The notes: generated from the sequence alone by a model not told the origin. Counted from the stretch's first letter, positions 33,233 through 42,150 are shown. The stretch is 64,000 nucleotides of DNA from Kitasatospora aureofaciens (GCF_019192735.1 NZ_JAHTKP010000024.1:1-64000), one strand, 5' to 3'. Program-made: numbers and translations.

Positions 33233-33768
33233 TCAGGGGTCGGTCGCCAGGGCGACAAGGCCGTGGAGCACCCTGCCCGCCGTCCGCGCCTCCTCCAGGG
33301 CCTCGGTGAAGGCCCGCTCCCGTTCCTCCGGGGCCAGCCCCATCAGCCCCGGCGGCCAGGTGCCGGGCGGGACCAGGATCACCACGACGCCGCCGCGCTC
33401 CTCGGCCGCGGCCCGCCACCCCGGTGACACCCCGACGGCCCCGCTCGGCTCCCAGACCTGCCGCCCGCCCACGAGGACGAGCCGTTCCAGGACGCCGGCG
33501 CCGACCTCGACCGTCCCGGTGGTGCGCGGCGGCTCCCCCGCCGCGAGCACGAACCCGCTGTCCAACGCGTCCGCCATCAGATCGCCGTGCAGCCGCTCAC
33601 CGACCTCCACGACAGCCTCCGCGAACGGCGGCCCGAACGCAGCGGTCCGGACGACGAACGCCCACACCATCGGCGCCGGGTGCTCACGCCCCACCCCACC
33701 CTGGTCATCGGTCACGACGAGCGGCCCGGGGCGTGGGTGGCCACGGCGCGGCCCATGAGTGCATTCAC
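33233..33768 (-). pseudogene. Hypothetical gene with an apparent frameshift
   Basis: From GTG 33768 (AAGGTG 5 nt upstream) one frame reads VNALMGRAVATHAPG and then stops, while the next frame continues PLVVTDDQGGVGREHPAPM to a stop at 33233. Adding one C to the run at 33728-33731 would join them into one protein of about 178 residues. A GTG at 33715 could give a 160-residue product without the start. The body (VVRTAAFGPPFAEAVVEVGE, PPGTWPPGLMGLAPEERERA) is not one I can name with confidence. Either a real mutation or a base-calling error is possible. Confidence 0.55.
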
Positions 33769-33912
33769 GGGACACCTTTCCCCATCGTCGGACAAGCGAG
33801 ATACCGAACGTGTCGCGCTCCGGCCGCTCAGGCGTACCCACGACGAGCCGGCCAGGAACCTCACGGTCGCCCTGATGCCCGGTCGGCAGCCGGCACGTGG
33901 GCGCCCGTCGGC

Positions 33913-35334
33913 TCACCCTCCCGCCGTTGGGCCAAGGGTCCGGGCGGCGGCGGCCAGGCGGGTTGCGGCTTCGGTGAGTTCGGCGGGTTCGGCCGCGGCG
34001 GCGAAGGCGAGGCGCAGGTGGGGGGCGGGCGGCTCGGCCGGGAAGTAGCGGTGGCCGGGGTCGACGGCGACCCGGTGGGCCGTGGCCGCGTCCGCGACGG
34101 ACGCCTCGGTGAGGCCGGGCGGCAGCCGGAGCCACAGGTGCAGGCCGCCCTCCGGGACGCGGAGGAGCGTCCAGTCGGGGACCTCGCGAGCCAGGGCGGC
34201 GGCCAGGACCGTGCAGCGGTGCTGCAGAGCGGCGGCCAGGGTGCGCAGGTGGCGGTCCCACGCGGGGGTGCTGAGCAGTTCGACCGCGGCTTCCTGGAGG
34301 GGGCGTGCGATGAAGAAGTCGTCGACCCGCCGCATTCCGAGCAGGCGCCGCATGACCGGGCCGCGGGCGATGACGGCGCCGATCCGCAGGCTGGGCGAGG
34401 CGGGTTTGGTCAGCGAGCCGAGGTGGATGACGGTGCCGTCGCGGTCGTCGGCGACCAATGGGCGTGGCGCCGGCCGGCCGTGGCCGAGATGGCGGGCGAA
34501 GTCGTCCTCGATCAGGAAGGCGCCGGCGGCGCGCGCCACGTCGACGATCTGGCGGCGCCGTTCGGGAGAGAGGACGGTGCCGGTGGGGTTGTGGAAGGTG
34601 GGCTGGCAGTAGAGCAGGCGGGCGCCGGTCATGGCGAAGGCGTCGGCGAGCAGGTCGGGGCGCAGGCCCTCGTCGTCCATCGGCACGGGCACCGGGTGCA
34701 GTCCGGCGGAACGCGCGGCGGCGAGCGCGCCGGGGTATGTCGGCGACTCGACCAGGACCGCGCTGCCCGGCGCCGCTACGGCGCGGAACAGCATGGACAG
34801 CGCCCCCTGCCCGCCCCCGGTCACCAGGACGTCCTCCGGGCCGACGTCGCCGCCGGCCTGGCGGGCGAAGATCGTCCGCAGGGTGGACAGGCCTGCCGCC
34901 GGAGCGCGGTGCCAGGCGTCCGGGCGGCGGGCGGCCCGGGCCAGGGCGCCGCCGAGCAGCCGGGTGGGCTGGAGGCTCTCGTGCAGGTAGCCGCCGGCGA
35001 GCGCGATGGTGCCCGCCGGCACCCTGCTCGACGGTTCGTCAGGCTGCCCGGGCGGGACCTGCCGACCGGCCAGGGCGACGGCCTGCCAGGAGGTGTCCGG
35101 CTCACCGCCGGCGGGCTGGGGCCGGCGGGTGGCGACGTACGTACCGCTGCCGGGGCGGGTGACGACCGAGCCCTCGGCGGCCAGGAGCGCGATCGCGCGG
35201 GAGACGGTGACCGGTCCGACACCGTGACGTGCGATCAGATCACGGCTGCTGGGCAGGCGATCGCCCGGGGAGAGCCGGTCGATCTCGGTCCGGAGGATCG
35301 CCACCAAGGTCTCGATACTGCTACCGTCATACAT
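33913..35334 (-). CDS. MocR/PdxR-type regulator (GntR HTH plus aminotransferase domain)
   Basis: A 473-residue regulator: a GntR winged helix (LSPGDRLPSSRDLIARHGVG, TVSRAIALLAAEGSVVTRPG) followed by a fold type I aminotransferase domain with HNPTGTVLSPERRR and the PLP-binding Lys in HLGSLTKPASPSLRIG. Such proteins sense PLP or amino compounds. The ATG at 35334 overlaps the start codon of the divergent MFS gene, with no room for ribosome-binding sites on either side, so both may be translated from leaderless mRNAs. It probably controls that transporter. Confidence 0.88.
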   Translation of the reverse strand: MYDGSSIETLVAILRTEIDRLSPGDRLPSSRDLIARHGVGPVTVSRAIALLAAEGSVVTRPGSGTYVATRRPQPAGGEPDTSWQAVALAGRQVPPGQPDEPSSRVPAGTIALAGGYLHESLQPTRLLGGALARAARRPDAWHRAPAAGLSTLRTIFARQAGGDVGPEDVLVTGGGQGALSMLFRAVAAPGSAVLVESPTYPGALAAARSAGLHPVPVPMDDEGLRPDLLADAFAMTGARLLYCQPTFHNPTGTVLSPERRRQIVDVARAAGAFLIEDDFARHLGHGRPAPRPLVADDRDGTVIHLGSLTKPASPSLRIGAVIARGPVMRRLLGMRRVDDFFIARPLQEAAVELLSTPAWDRHLRTLAAALQHRCTVLAAALAREVPDWTLLRVPEGGLHLWLRLPPGLTEASVADAATAHRVAVDPGHRYFPAEPPAPHLRLAFAAAAEPAELTEAATRLAAAARTLGPTAGG

Positions 35335-35348
35335 GAAGAGTCAGAATA
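35322..35348. promoter_or_regulatory. Overlapping divergent start codons with opposed -10 elements
   Basis: The minus ATG is at 35334-35332 and the plus ATG at 35333-35335. TACCGT at 35322-35327 lies 5 bases before the plus start, and TATTCT (minus strand, 35348-35343) lies 8 bases before the minus start. Both fit the TAnnnT -10 shape at the distance expected for leaderless transcripts. Confidence 0.5.
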
Positions 35349-36661
35349 GCGCTTTCGCCTCGACCCCGGAACCGCTCCCGGATCTCTCCGACCCGCCCAG
35401 CGTCCCCGGCCCGAGCCTCTGGTCCAACGGCGACTTCCTCAGGTTCTGGCTGGGCGAGACGGTCTCCCTGCTCGGCACCCAGGTGACCAACCTCGCGCTC
35501 CCGCTGACGGCCATCGGCGCCTTCGGCGCGAGCGACGAGCAGGTCGGGCTCCTGCGCTTCCTCCAACTCGTCCCCTACCTCGGACTCGCCCTGCTGATCG
35601 GCGTCTGGACGGACCGGGCCCGGCGGCGGCCGGTCATGCTGGGCGCCAACCTGGTCCGGCTGCTCCTGCTCGGCCTCGTGCCGCTGCTGTACTGGTGGCA
35701 CGCGCTCAACCTGCCCGTGCTGATGGTGATCGCCTGTACGGTCGGCATCGCGTCGGTGGTGTTCGACGTGAGCTGGATGTCGTACGTGCCGGTGCTGGTG
35801 AGGAGCCCCGACCACTACGTCGAGGCGAGCGCCAGAATGAGCGTCAGTTCCTCGGCCGCCGACGTGGCCGGGCCGGGGCTGGCGGGTGTCCTGGTGTCGG
35901 CGCTCGGCGCGCCGGTGGCCCTGGTCGCAGACGCCTGTTCCTACGCCGTGTCCGTCGTCTCGCTGCTGCTGATCCGTACGCCCGAACCGCGCCCCGAGCC
36001 GGCCGCCGAACGGCACCTGCTGCGCGAACTCAAGGACGGACTGGACTGGGTCATGCGGGACGGCGTGCTGCGGGCGCTCGCGCTGATCGGCTTCTGCTGC
36101 AACTTCTCGATGGTCACGGTGTGGACAATGTTCTTGCTGTACGGCACCCACGACCTCCGGCTCGGCTCGACGACCCTCGGCGCCGTCCTCGCGGTCGCCT
36201 CCGTCGGCGGGCTGATCGGCGCCCTGATCTCGCGCAGGGTCATCGCGCGCTTCCCGCTCGGCCGGGTCTACCTGGTCGCCCAGTCCGCCCTGCTGCTCGG
36301 CCCGGCCCTGATCCCCGCCGCCGCCGGGCCGCGACCGGTGATGATCGGGATGTTCGTCGTCTCCTTCTTCACCACCTACCTGGGCCTCGGCGTCGCCGGG
36401 GTCGTCATCGTCAGCCTCCGCCAGGCCGTGACGCCGCAGTCGATGATGGGACGGATGACGGCGGCGTTCCGGACACTGTTGTTCGGCGGCGGGGCGCTGG
36501 GCGGCCTGTCCGCCGGCCTGCTCACGGGCCGGCTCGGCGCCCGGGGCGCCCTGACCGTGGCCGCGGCCGGCTCCGCCGTCGTCGTCATCGGTCTGGTGCT
36601 GTCCCCGGTCAGCCGCCTCCGGGCCCTGCCGTCGTCACCGAGGCAGCAGGCAGCCCGCTGA
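35333..36661 (+). CDS. MFS transporter, probable efflux pump
   Basis: A 442-residue protein of about 12 helices. After a Pro-rich cytoplasmic start it has LWSNGDFLRFWLGETVSLLG, the loop motif LIGVWTDRARRRPVMLG, and a second-half repeat with LISRRVIARFPLGRVYLVAQ. It resembles the DHA3-type exporters of macrolide or siderophore-like compounds. The start ATG overlaps that of the divergent MocR gene, so it is probably the direct target of that regulator. Substrate unknown. The 335 bases after it hold no gene, only the repeats at 36752-36768. Confidence 0.87.
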   Translation: MKSQNSAFASTPEPLPDLSDPPSVPGPSLWSNGDFLRFWLGETVSLLGTQVTNLALPLTAIGAFGASDEQVGLLRFLQLVPYLGLALLIGVWTDRARRRPVMLGANLVRLLLLGLVPLLYWWHALNLPVLMVIACTVGIASVVFDVSWMSYVPVLVRSPDHYVEASARMSVSSSAADVAGPGLAGVLVSALGAPVALVADACSYAVSVVSLLLIRTPEPRPEPAAERHLLRELKDGLDWVMRDGVLRALALIGFCCNFSMVTVWTMFLLYGTHDLRLGSTTLGAVLAVASVGGLIGALISRRVIARFPLGRVYLVAQSALLLGPALIPAAAGPRPVMIGMFVVSFFTTYLGLGVAGVVIVSLRQAVTPQSMMGRMTAAFRTLLFGGGALGGLSAGLLTGRLGARGALTVAAAGSAVVVIGLVLSPVSRLRALPSSPRQQAAR

Positions 36662-36751
36662 GCACCAGTCCGCGGGTCGACGCAGGCCCGGGCCGCTCGG
36701 CGGTCCGGGCCCGCGGCCCGAGGGCCCGGGCCGGACGAAGATCCCAACATT

Positions 36752-36768
36752 CCGTCAGGGAGCCGTCA
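36752..36768. repeat. Two CCGTCA half-sites, 11 bp apart
   Basis: CCGTCA occurs at 36752-36757 and 36763-36768, exactly one helical turn apart, with a TAGCAT about 30 bases on. The same arrangement, with three copies, is at 40015-40042. It looks like a site for an OmpR/SARP-type winged-helix activator. Confidence 0.4.
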
Positions 36769-36996
36769 AGGGCCCTGGGCGAGACCTGTGAGCGGCCCCT
36801 AGCATCCGAAGAATCCAACGCCTGGAACCAGCAGTGGAAGCTCCAGTAGGGCCGGCTCACCCCGACCCGGCGTCGGCCCGGGTCGGGACCCGTCCCGCAC
36901 TTGAGGAAACAACCCGCGCCCGGGCTCGCCGCGTTCGCGACGTCACGCCCGGTAGCACCCACGGCAGCGCCCAGACGCCAGACGTACGATGAGGGC

Positions 36997-37335
36997 ATGT
37001 ACGACGACGGCCTGGTGGCGTGCACCGGCGGGGAACTCGTCATCCGCCGCTACTACTTCCCGCTCGCCTCGGCCAAGCGGATCCCCTACCGGGACGTCCG
37101 GGGCCTGCGCTGGATGCCGCTCACCCTTGGCACCGGGAGCTGGCGCTTCTGGGGTTCGGGCGACTTCGTGCACTACTTCAACCTCGACCCCGGCCGCCGG
37201 AACAAACGCGTGGCACTCGTCGTCGACCTCGGCAGGCGGATCAAGCCCGTCATCACCCCGGACGAGCCGGAGCGCCTCGTCGAGGAACTCGCCACGCACG
37301 GGATCGCGGTCACCAGAGGCCCCGACCAACTCTGA
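36997..37335 (+). CDS. PH-domain-like small protein
   Basis: A 112-residue protein with alternating strands (ACTGGELVIRRYYFPLASAK, RIPYRDVRGLRWMPLTLG, YFNLDPGRRNKRVALVVDLG) and a C-terminal helix, resembling bacterial PH-like domains. No membrane segment or catalytic motif is seen. I took ATG 36997 with GATGAGGG upstream; a start further up gives an unlikely leader. The role is unknown. Confidence 0.7.
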   Translation: MYDDGLVACTGGELVIRRYYFPLASAKRIPYRDVRGLRWMPLTLGTGSWRFWGSGDFVHYFNLDPGRRNKRVALVVDLGRRIKPVITPDEPERLVEELATHGIAVTRGPDQL

Positions 37336-37491
37336 ACCGGCGGCCGACCTCCCGCCGTGGTGGCACGGTCGCGCTGTGATATGTGCGCGGCCGACGGGGC
37401 CGACTGCGCCGGGGGCTACGGACAGCGACAGGCCAACCACAATTCGTGCACCATACCTGCGCTCGCCGATGCCAAGGCGCACAGTAGGGAC

Positions 37492-38697
37492 ATGGGAGTC
37501 CGAGCACGCGCGGCCCACCACCAGCAGCCCCGGCAGCGAAGCACGGCGCTGGTGCTGGTCCCGCTCGCCCTCATCGCGGTGATCACCGTGGTCGACCTCC
37601 GGTCCCCCACCAACATCCACCTCGGCCCCCTCCTGGTGATCGCCCCCGCCCTCACCCCCTCCTTCGCCGGCCCCCGCCTGACCGCCCTCGTCGGAGGCCT
37701 GGCCATCGCCGCCCAGGTCCTCATCGCCTTCCTCCACGGCGGCTTCACCACCAGCAACCACATCGCACAGATCGTCGCGCTGACCGCCCTGTGCGCCCTG
37801 ATCGTCACGTTCACCGCGATCCGCGACCACCGGGTCAGACAGCTCGCCCGCGCCCAGTCGGTCGCCGAGGCCGCCCAGCGCGCCCTGCTGCGCCCGCTGC
37901 CCGAACGGATCGGACCGCTGGAGATCGCCACGATGTACCTCGCCGCCGAGGAGGAGACGCAGATCGGCGGCGACCTCTACACCGCCACCCGCACCCGGGA
38001 CGGAACCCGCATGCTCATCGGCGACGTCCGGGGCAAGGGCCTGGCCGCCGTCGGCGAGTCGGCCCTGCTGGTCAGCGCCTTCCGCCTCATCGCCGCACAG
38101 CACGACACCCTGGCGGACCTCGCCTCCACGCTCGACCACAACGTGGGGCGCTACCTCGTCGACTTCGCCCAGGAGAGCGGTGACACCGCCGAGCACTTCA
38201 TCACCGCGGTCCTCGTCGACCTGCCCGACGACGAGCCCGTCGCCCACCTGACCAACTGCGGCCACCCGCCGCCCCTCCTGCTGCGCGACGGCCGCACACT
38301 GGCCGTCGACTCGGTTCCGGCCGCTCCGCCACTCGGCGTGCACGCCCTCGGCGACGGCAAGTACCCGAACGAGAGCGTCCCGTTCGACCTGGGCGACACC
38401 CTGCTGCTGTACACCGACGGGGTCACCGAAGCCCGCGACCAAACCGGCGAGTTCTACCCGCTCGGCGAACGCGCCGCCCACTGGACCAAGTGCTCCCCCG
38501 AGGCCCTCGTGAACCACGTCCGCCGCGACCTCCTCGCCCACGTCGGCCGCCGCCTCAACGACGACGCCGCCGTCATCGCCGTCCGGCGCGCCGAACCCAC
38601 CACCGTCCACCCCACCGAGCCCGGCCGGGAATCCGTCGGTTCGCAGTCGTCGGGTTCGCGACCAGGACCGCCGGCAGGTCCCCCGGCACCTCGATGA
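37492..38697 (+). CDS. Membrane-bound SpoIIE-type PP2C phosphatase
   Basis: A 401-residue protein: four hydrophobic helices (about residues 20-120), a short helical linker, then a PPM/SpoIIE phosphatase domain with EEETQIGGDLYTATRTRDGT, MLIGDVRGKGLAAVGESALL, LTNCGHPPPLLLRDG and LLYTDGVTEARD, which hold the metal-binding Asp residues. Such proteins dephosphorylate anti-sigma factor antagonists. No anti-sigma gene is adjacent, so its partner is elsewhere. The ATG at 37492 has AGGGA just upstream. The tail after residue 370 is Ser/Pro-rich. Confidence 0.87.
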   Translation: MGVRARAAHHQQPRQRSTALVLVPLALIAVITVVDLRSPTNIHLGPLLVIAPALTPSFAGPRLTALVGGLAIAAQVLIAFLHGGFTTSNHIAQIVALTALCALIVTFTAIRDHRVRQLARAQSVAEAAQRALLRPLPERIGPLEIATMYLAAEEETQIGGDLYTATRTRDGTRMLIGDVRGKGLAAVGESALLVSAFRLIAAQHDTLADLASTLDHNVGRYLVDFAQESGDTAEHFITAVLVDLPDDEPVAHLTNCGHPPPLLLRDGRTLAVDSVPAAPPLGVHALGDGKYPNESVPFDLGDTLLLYTDGVTEARDQTGEFYPLGERAAHWTKCSPEALVNHVRRDLLAHVGRRLNDDAAVIAVRRAEPTTVHPTEPGRESVGSQSSGSRPGPPAGPPAPR

Positions 38698-38764
38698 AGC
38701 TCGCTCCTTCCGCTCGACCCCGTGGCATCCACGGTTCACCTGGAGCCCGCTCCGACCTTGGCGT

Positions 38765-39400
38765 TCAGTCGTTGGACCCGGTGTCCCCCCTGGACTGCGC
38801 GCGGCGGGCGTAGGCGCGGGCCGCGCGGGCGCGGTCGCCGCAGCGCACCGAGCACCAGTGGCGGCGGGCGTGGGTGCGCAGCAGGTAGCGCCGGCAGGGG
38901 GCCGATTCGCAGACGGCGAGCCGTTCGGCGTCGGTGCCGGTGAGCAGGTCGGCGGCGTCGGCGGCGAGGACCGCGAGGGCGTGGTCGACGATCTGGTCGG
39001 TGGGGTGTGCCTGGACGCGGTGCAGGCCTTGGACGGGGTTCCAGCGGAGCAGTGCGGCCGCGGGAGCGGCGGTCAGTGCGTCGTTGACTGCGCGTAGTGC
39101 GTCGTCGGGCGCGGGGAGGGCGTCGATGCGGGAGGCGAGCAGTGCTCGTATCTGGTCCCGCAGGGCGCGCAGCCGGGCCGCGCACGCCTCGTGCAGTCTG
39201 GCGTCGGTCGGCGCGAGGTCGTGTTCGACGAGCCAGCGCGTCGCCGTCTCGGCCAAGTCGAGCAGGTCCAGGTGCCGGCTTCCCGGCAGGGCGAGCGTGG
39301 TGTTCGCAAAGTCGAGCGCGCGGTACCGCTCCGCGCCTGGTGCGGGTGGCGGGGCGGAGTGGGCGAGTTCGCCGGTCGCGGTCTCTTTCATGAGTCTCAT
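38765..39400 (-). CDS. CGNR zinc-finger (ABATE domain) regulator
   Basis: A 211-residue protein with an N-terminal ABATE-type domain (RALDFANTTLALPGSRHLD) and a C-terminal CGNR zinc finger (CESAPCRRYLLRTHARRHWC, SVRCGDRARAARAYARR) whose three or four Cys bind zinc. Such proteins are taken to be transcription regulators. ATG 39400 has AAGG 6 nt upstream. It is divergent from the MBL-like gene at 39478; an inverted repeat at 39417-39450 between them may be its operator. Confidence 0.85.
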   Translation of the reverse strand: MRLMKETATGELAHSAPPPAPGAERYRALDFANTTLALPGSRHLDLLDLAETATRWLVEHDLAPTDARLHEACAARLRALRDQIRALLASRIDALPAPDDALRAVNDALTAAPAAALLRWNPVQGLHRVQAHPTDQIVDHALAVLAADAADLLTGTDAERLAVCESAPCRRYLLRTHARRHWCSVRCGDRARAARAYARRAQSRGDTGSND

Positions 39401-39416
39401 GTTAAACCTTGTACTC

Positions 39417-39450
39417 TTCCGTGATGATCCGTTAGGTTCATCTCACGGAA
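39417..39450. promoter_or_regulatory. Inverted repeat between CGNR and MBL-like genes
   Basis: TTCCGTGA (39417-39424) and TCACGGAA (39443-39450) form perfect 8-base arms 18 bases apart in the 77-base divergent gap. This may be bound by the CGNR protein. Confidence 0.45.
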
Positions 39451-39477
39451 AACTTTCCTTTTGATCGTGAGGACATC

Positions 39478-39999
39478 ATGACCGACACCAGCACCCCGAC
39501 CGAGCAGATCCCCGTCCGCGTCTTCGGCGGCCCGACCGCCCTGATCGAGTACGGCGGGCTGCGGTTCCTCACCGATCCCGCCTTCGACGCCCCGGGCGAG
39601 TACCCCAGGGGCAACGGCCACGTCCTCACCAAGACCGCCCCCGCCGCCATCGCCGCCGCCGAACTCGGCCCCGTCGACGTGGTCCTGCTCTCCCACGACG
39701 AGCACCCCGACAACCTCGACCACTCCGGCCGGGCACTGCTGGCCGACGTCCCACTGGTCCTCACCACGCACGGTGGCGCGGGCCGCCTCGGCGGCACCGC
39801 CCGGACCGCCCTGTTCGACGGCGCCCTGCTCACCCTCGACAGCGCCCAGGCCGCCGAGGCCGCCATCGTCCTCGCCGCCCGACGCGTGGTCCCCGCGCAC
39901 TTCGACAGCTGGGGCCACTTCACCGAAGGCCGCACCCACCTGGTCGCCGCCTTCACAGCGGCTGGGCTGCTGGACCGCCTGGAGCTGGCATCGGCCTGA
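39478..39999 (+). CDS. MBL-fold hydrolase with a large internal deletion
   Basis: A 173-residue protein related to MBL-fold hydrolases of about 260 residues. The start (VFGGPTALIEYGGLRFLTDP), the first metal motif (VLLSHDEHPDNLDHSG) and the end (RRVVPAHFDSWGHFTEGR) are present. Between GGAGRLGGTA and RTALFDGALLTLDSAQAAEA roughly 85 residues of the family, including the HGPE-like and SGD motifs, are missing, but the frame is kept. It lacks several metal ligands and is probably inactive as a hydrolase. It has its own ribosome-binding site and intact divergent promoter region. Confidence 0.75.
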   Translation: MTDTSTPTEQIPVRVFGGPTALIEYGGLRFLTDPAFDAPGEYPRGNGHVLTKTAPAAIAAAELGPVDVVLLSHDEHPDNLDHSGRALLADVPLVLTTHGGAGRLGGTARTALFDGALLTLDSAQAAEAAIVLAARRVVPAHFDSWGHFTEGRTHLVAAFTAAGLLDRLELASA

Positions 40000-40014
40000 G
40001 GAACGGTTCACAAA

Positions 40015-40042
40015 GCGTCAGCAACGTGTCAGTAAGCCGTCA
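40015..40042. repeat. Three GTCA half-sites at exact 11-bp spacing
   Basis: GCGTCA (40015-40020), GTGTCA (40026-40031) and CCGTCA (40037-40042) repeat every 11 bases. This is the pattern of sites for SARP/OmpR-family activators or PhoP. A small gene starts at 40121. Confidence 0.5.
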
Positions 40043-40120
40043 ATCGCGTGCGAATCGCCGCCGAGAGGGTGCAGGCTTGCCCTACCTGCAGGTCCGCAGG
40101 TCGCTACGGAGGTGAGCCGC

Positions 40121-40321
40121 ATGTCCGTCAACGCCGCGTTCCACTCGGCGGTCCCCGTCGTAGGCCGTCGCGGCCGCGGGCTGCGCGCCGCATTCTCCGC
40201 GGTGCTGGACCGCCTGGCCGCGAGCCCGCTCGACAGCCCCGTCCTCCAGGCCATGGGCACACCGCACGGCCGGGACGTGGCAAGCGGGGCCCGACGGCTC
40301 ACCGGCAGGCTCCCCGGCTGA
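40121..40321 (+). CDS. Small protein of unknown function
   Basis: A 66-residue frame begins with ATG 40121 and has GGAGGTG 7 bases upstream, a strong ribosome-binding site. The product is Arg-rich with no membrane helix (HSAVPVVGRRGRGLRAAF, LDRLAASPLDSPVLQAMG). The 11-bp-phased repeats upstream suggest regulated transcription. I do not recognise it. Confidence 0.5.
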   Translation: MSVNAAFHSAVPVVGRRGRGLRAAFSAVLDRLAASPLDSPVLQAMGTPHGRDVASGARRLTGRLPG

Positions 40322-40358
40322 CCCGACGCGGACGGCACCCGCCGAACACCGACCGTCC

Positions 40359-42056
40359 CTACCCGGACGCGAGGTTGGCGGCCAGGTCGTCCAGGCCGAG
40401 CGAGCCCTGGGAGAGCGCGCTCATGTGCCAGGCCCGGAGGTCGAAGTCGGCTCCCAGGCGGCGCCGGGCCTCCGCGCGGCCCTGCAACCACGCCCGCTCG
40501 CCCAGCTTGTAGCCGATGGCCTGACCGGGCCAGCCCAGGTAGCGGTCGATCTCGCTGGTGCGGCGGGCGGGGCCACTGCCGTGGTGGGTGGCCATGAACT
40601 CGGTGGCGAGGGCCGGGGTCCAGCGTTCGCCGGAGTGGAAACCGGAGTCGGCGGGGATCGTGAGTTCCAGGTGCATGCCGATGTCGACGATCACGCGGAT
40701 GATCCGGAGCATCTGCTTGTCCAGGTAGCCGAGGCGCCGGGCGGGATCGGTGAGGAAGCCGAGTTCGTCCATCAGCCGCTCGGCGTAGAGGGCCCAGCCC
40801 TCCTTGTTGGCGCTGACCGCGCCGAGCGTGATCTGGTAGCTGCTGAGGCGGTCGGCGGAGGCGGTCCACCGGGCCGTCTGCAGGTGGTGCCCGGGGACGC
40901 CCTCGTGGTACCAGGTGCTGACGATCTCCCAGGTGGGGAAGGTCCGTTGGCCCAGGGTGGGCAGGTAGGTGCGGCCGGGACGGCGGAAGTCGAGGCTCGG
41001 GCCGGTGTAGTACGGCGCGCCCGAGCTGCCGGGCGGCGCGATCCTGGTCTCGACCCGGCGCAGGGGGCCGGAGATGTCGAAGTGGGTGCCGTCGAGGGCG
41101 TCGATCGCCTCGTCGGTGATCTGCTGGAGCCAGGCGCGGATGTTCTCCTCGCCCTCGATCGTGTGGCCGTGCCGGTCGAGGTGGTCCATGGTGGCCCGGA
41201 CGCCGGCGCCCGGGAGGATGCGGTCGGCCTCGGCCCGCATCTCGGCGACCGTCCGGTGGAACTCCTCCCAGGCCCAGGCGTACGCCTCGGCCGGGTCCAG
41301 GTCGGCGCCGTTGGCCCAGCGGGCGGAGCGCAGGTAGCGCTCGCGGCCGACGGCGTCCGGGGTGCCGTCGGCGGCGGGCAGGTAGGTGTCGCGCAGCCAG
41401 TCGCGGAAGGCGGCCACCGCGGTGGTCGCGCGCTCGGCGGCGGCGTCCAGTTCGGGCCTGAGCCGGTCCGGGCCGGCCGCGACGAACTCAGTGAACCAGC
41501 CCGCGCCGCCACCGTCCTGGCCGGTCCAGGCCGCGAGCTGGCCGATGACCGCACTGGCCTGGCGGGGCGCGCACAGCAGCCCGCGGGTGATGCCCTCGGC
41601 CAGGGTCGCCCGGTAACCGTCCAGCGCGCCGGGCAGGTTGCCCAGCCGGCCGGCGACGGCCGCCCAGTTCTCGTCGGTGTCGGTGGGCATCATGGTGAAG
41701 ATGCCCCGCACCTTGTGCAGCGGCGAGCCGACGTTGCGCAGCTGACGGAAGCCGTCCCCGGCCTCGTGCACGGCGAGCTCGGCGGTCAGCCGTTCCCGCA
41801 GCAGCCGGGCACAGTCCCGTTCGGCTGCGTCCGCGGGGACCACGCCGTCCTTCTCGGCGGCGTCGAGCGCGGACAGCGTCCGCCGGGCCAGTTCGGCGAG
41901 CGCTTCGAGGCCATCCGGTGACAGATCCGGCTGCCGGTCGTCCTCGGGGTGCAGTCCGAGCCGGGTCGAGGTCGCCGGATCGAGTGCTGCGACCTGGGCG
42001 ACGTAGTCATCGGCGATCCGGCGGGGGGACCTCGGGTTCTCGGGCATGCGCCCCAT
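40359..42056 (-). CDS. DUF885 family protein
   Basis: A 565-residue DUF885 protein. The conserved metal-site-like motif is WYHEGVPGHHLQTAR (HExxPGHH), with YYTGPSLDFRRPGRTYLP before it and GWALYAERLMDELGF and GWPGQAIGYKLGERAWL after it. Members look like zinc-dependent hydrolases of the M32/DipZ-like kind, but their reaction is not established. There is no signal peptide, so it is cytoplasmic. ATG 42056 and ATG 42047 are both possible starts. Confidence 0.87.
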   Translation of the reverse strand: MGRMPENPRSPRRIADDYVAQVAALDPATSTRLGLHPEDDRQPDLSPDGLEALAELARRTLSALDAAEKDGVVPADAAERDCARLLRERLTAELAVHEAGDGFRQLRNVGSPLHKVRGIFTMMPTDTDENWAAVAGRLGNLPGALDGYRATLAEGITRGLLCAPRQASAVIGQLAAWTGQDGGGAGWFTEFVAAGPDRLRPELDAAAERATTAVAAFRDWLRDTYLPAADGTPDAVGRERYLRSARWANGADLDPAEAYAWAWEEFHRTVAEMRAEADRILPGAGVRATMDHLDRHGHTIEGEENIRAWLQQITDEAIDALDGTHFDISGPLRRVETRIAPPGSSGAPYYTGPSLDFRRPGRTYLPTLGQRTFPTWEIVSTWYHEGVPGHHLQTARWTASADRLSSYQITLGAVSANKEGWALYAERLMDELGFLTDPARRLGYLDKQMLRIIRVIVDIGMHLELTIPADSGFHSGERWTPALATEFMATHHGSGPARRTSEIDRYLGWPGQAIGYKLGERAWLQGRAEARRRLGADFDLRAWHMSALSQGSLGLDDLAANLASG

Positions 42057-42150
42057 GCTGACGTACCGGCTGTGGCGTTGTCAGCGGCGCACGGCAGCAC
42101 ACCGTCGGCTTTCGGCCGTTGCAGGCCGGGCCCGGGTCCCCCTCGGCGGC

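Noticed and set aside
38720..38734. CCGTGG-CAT-CCACGG hairpin between convergent SpoIIE and CGNR genes
   Set aside because: The position suits a terminator, but the stem is only 6 bp and could be chance.
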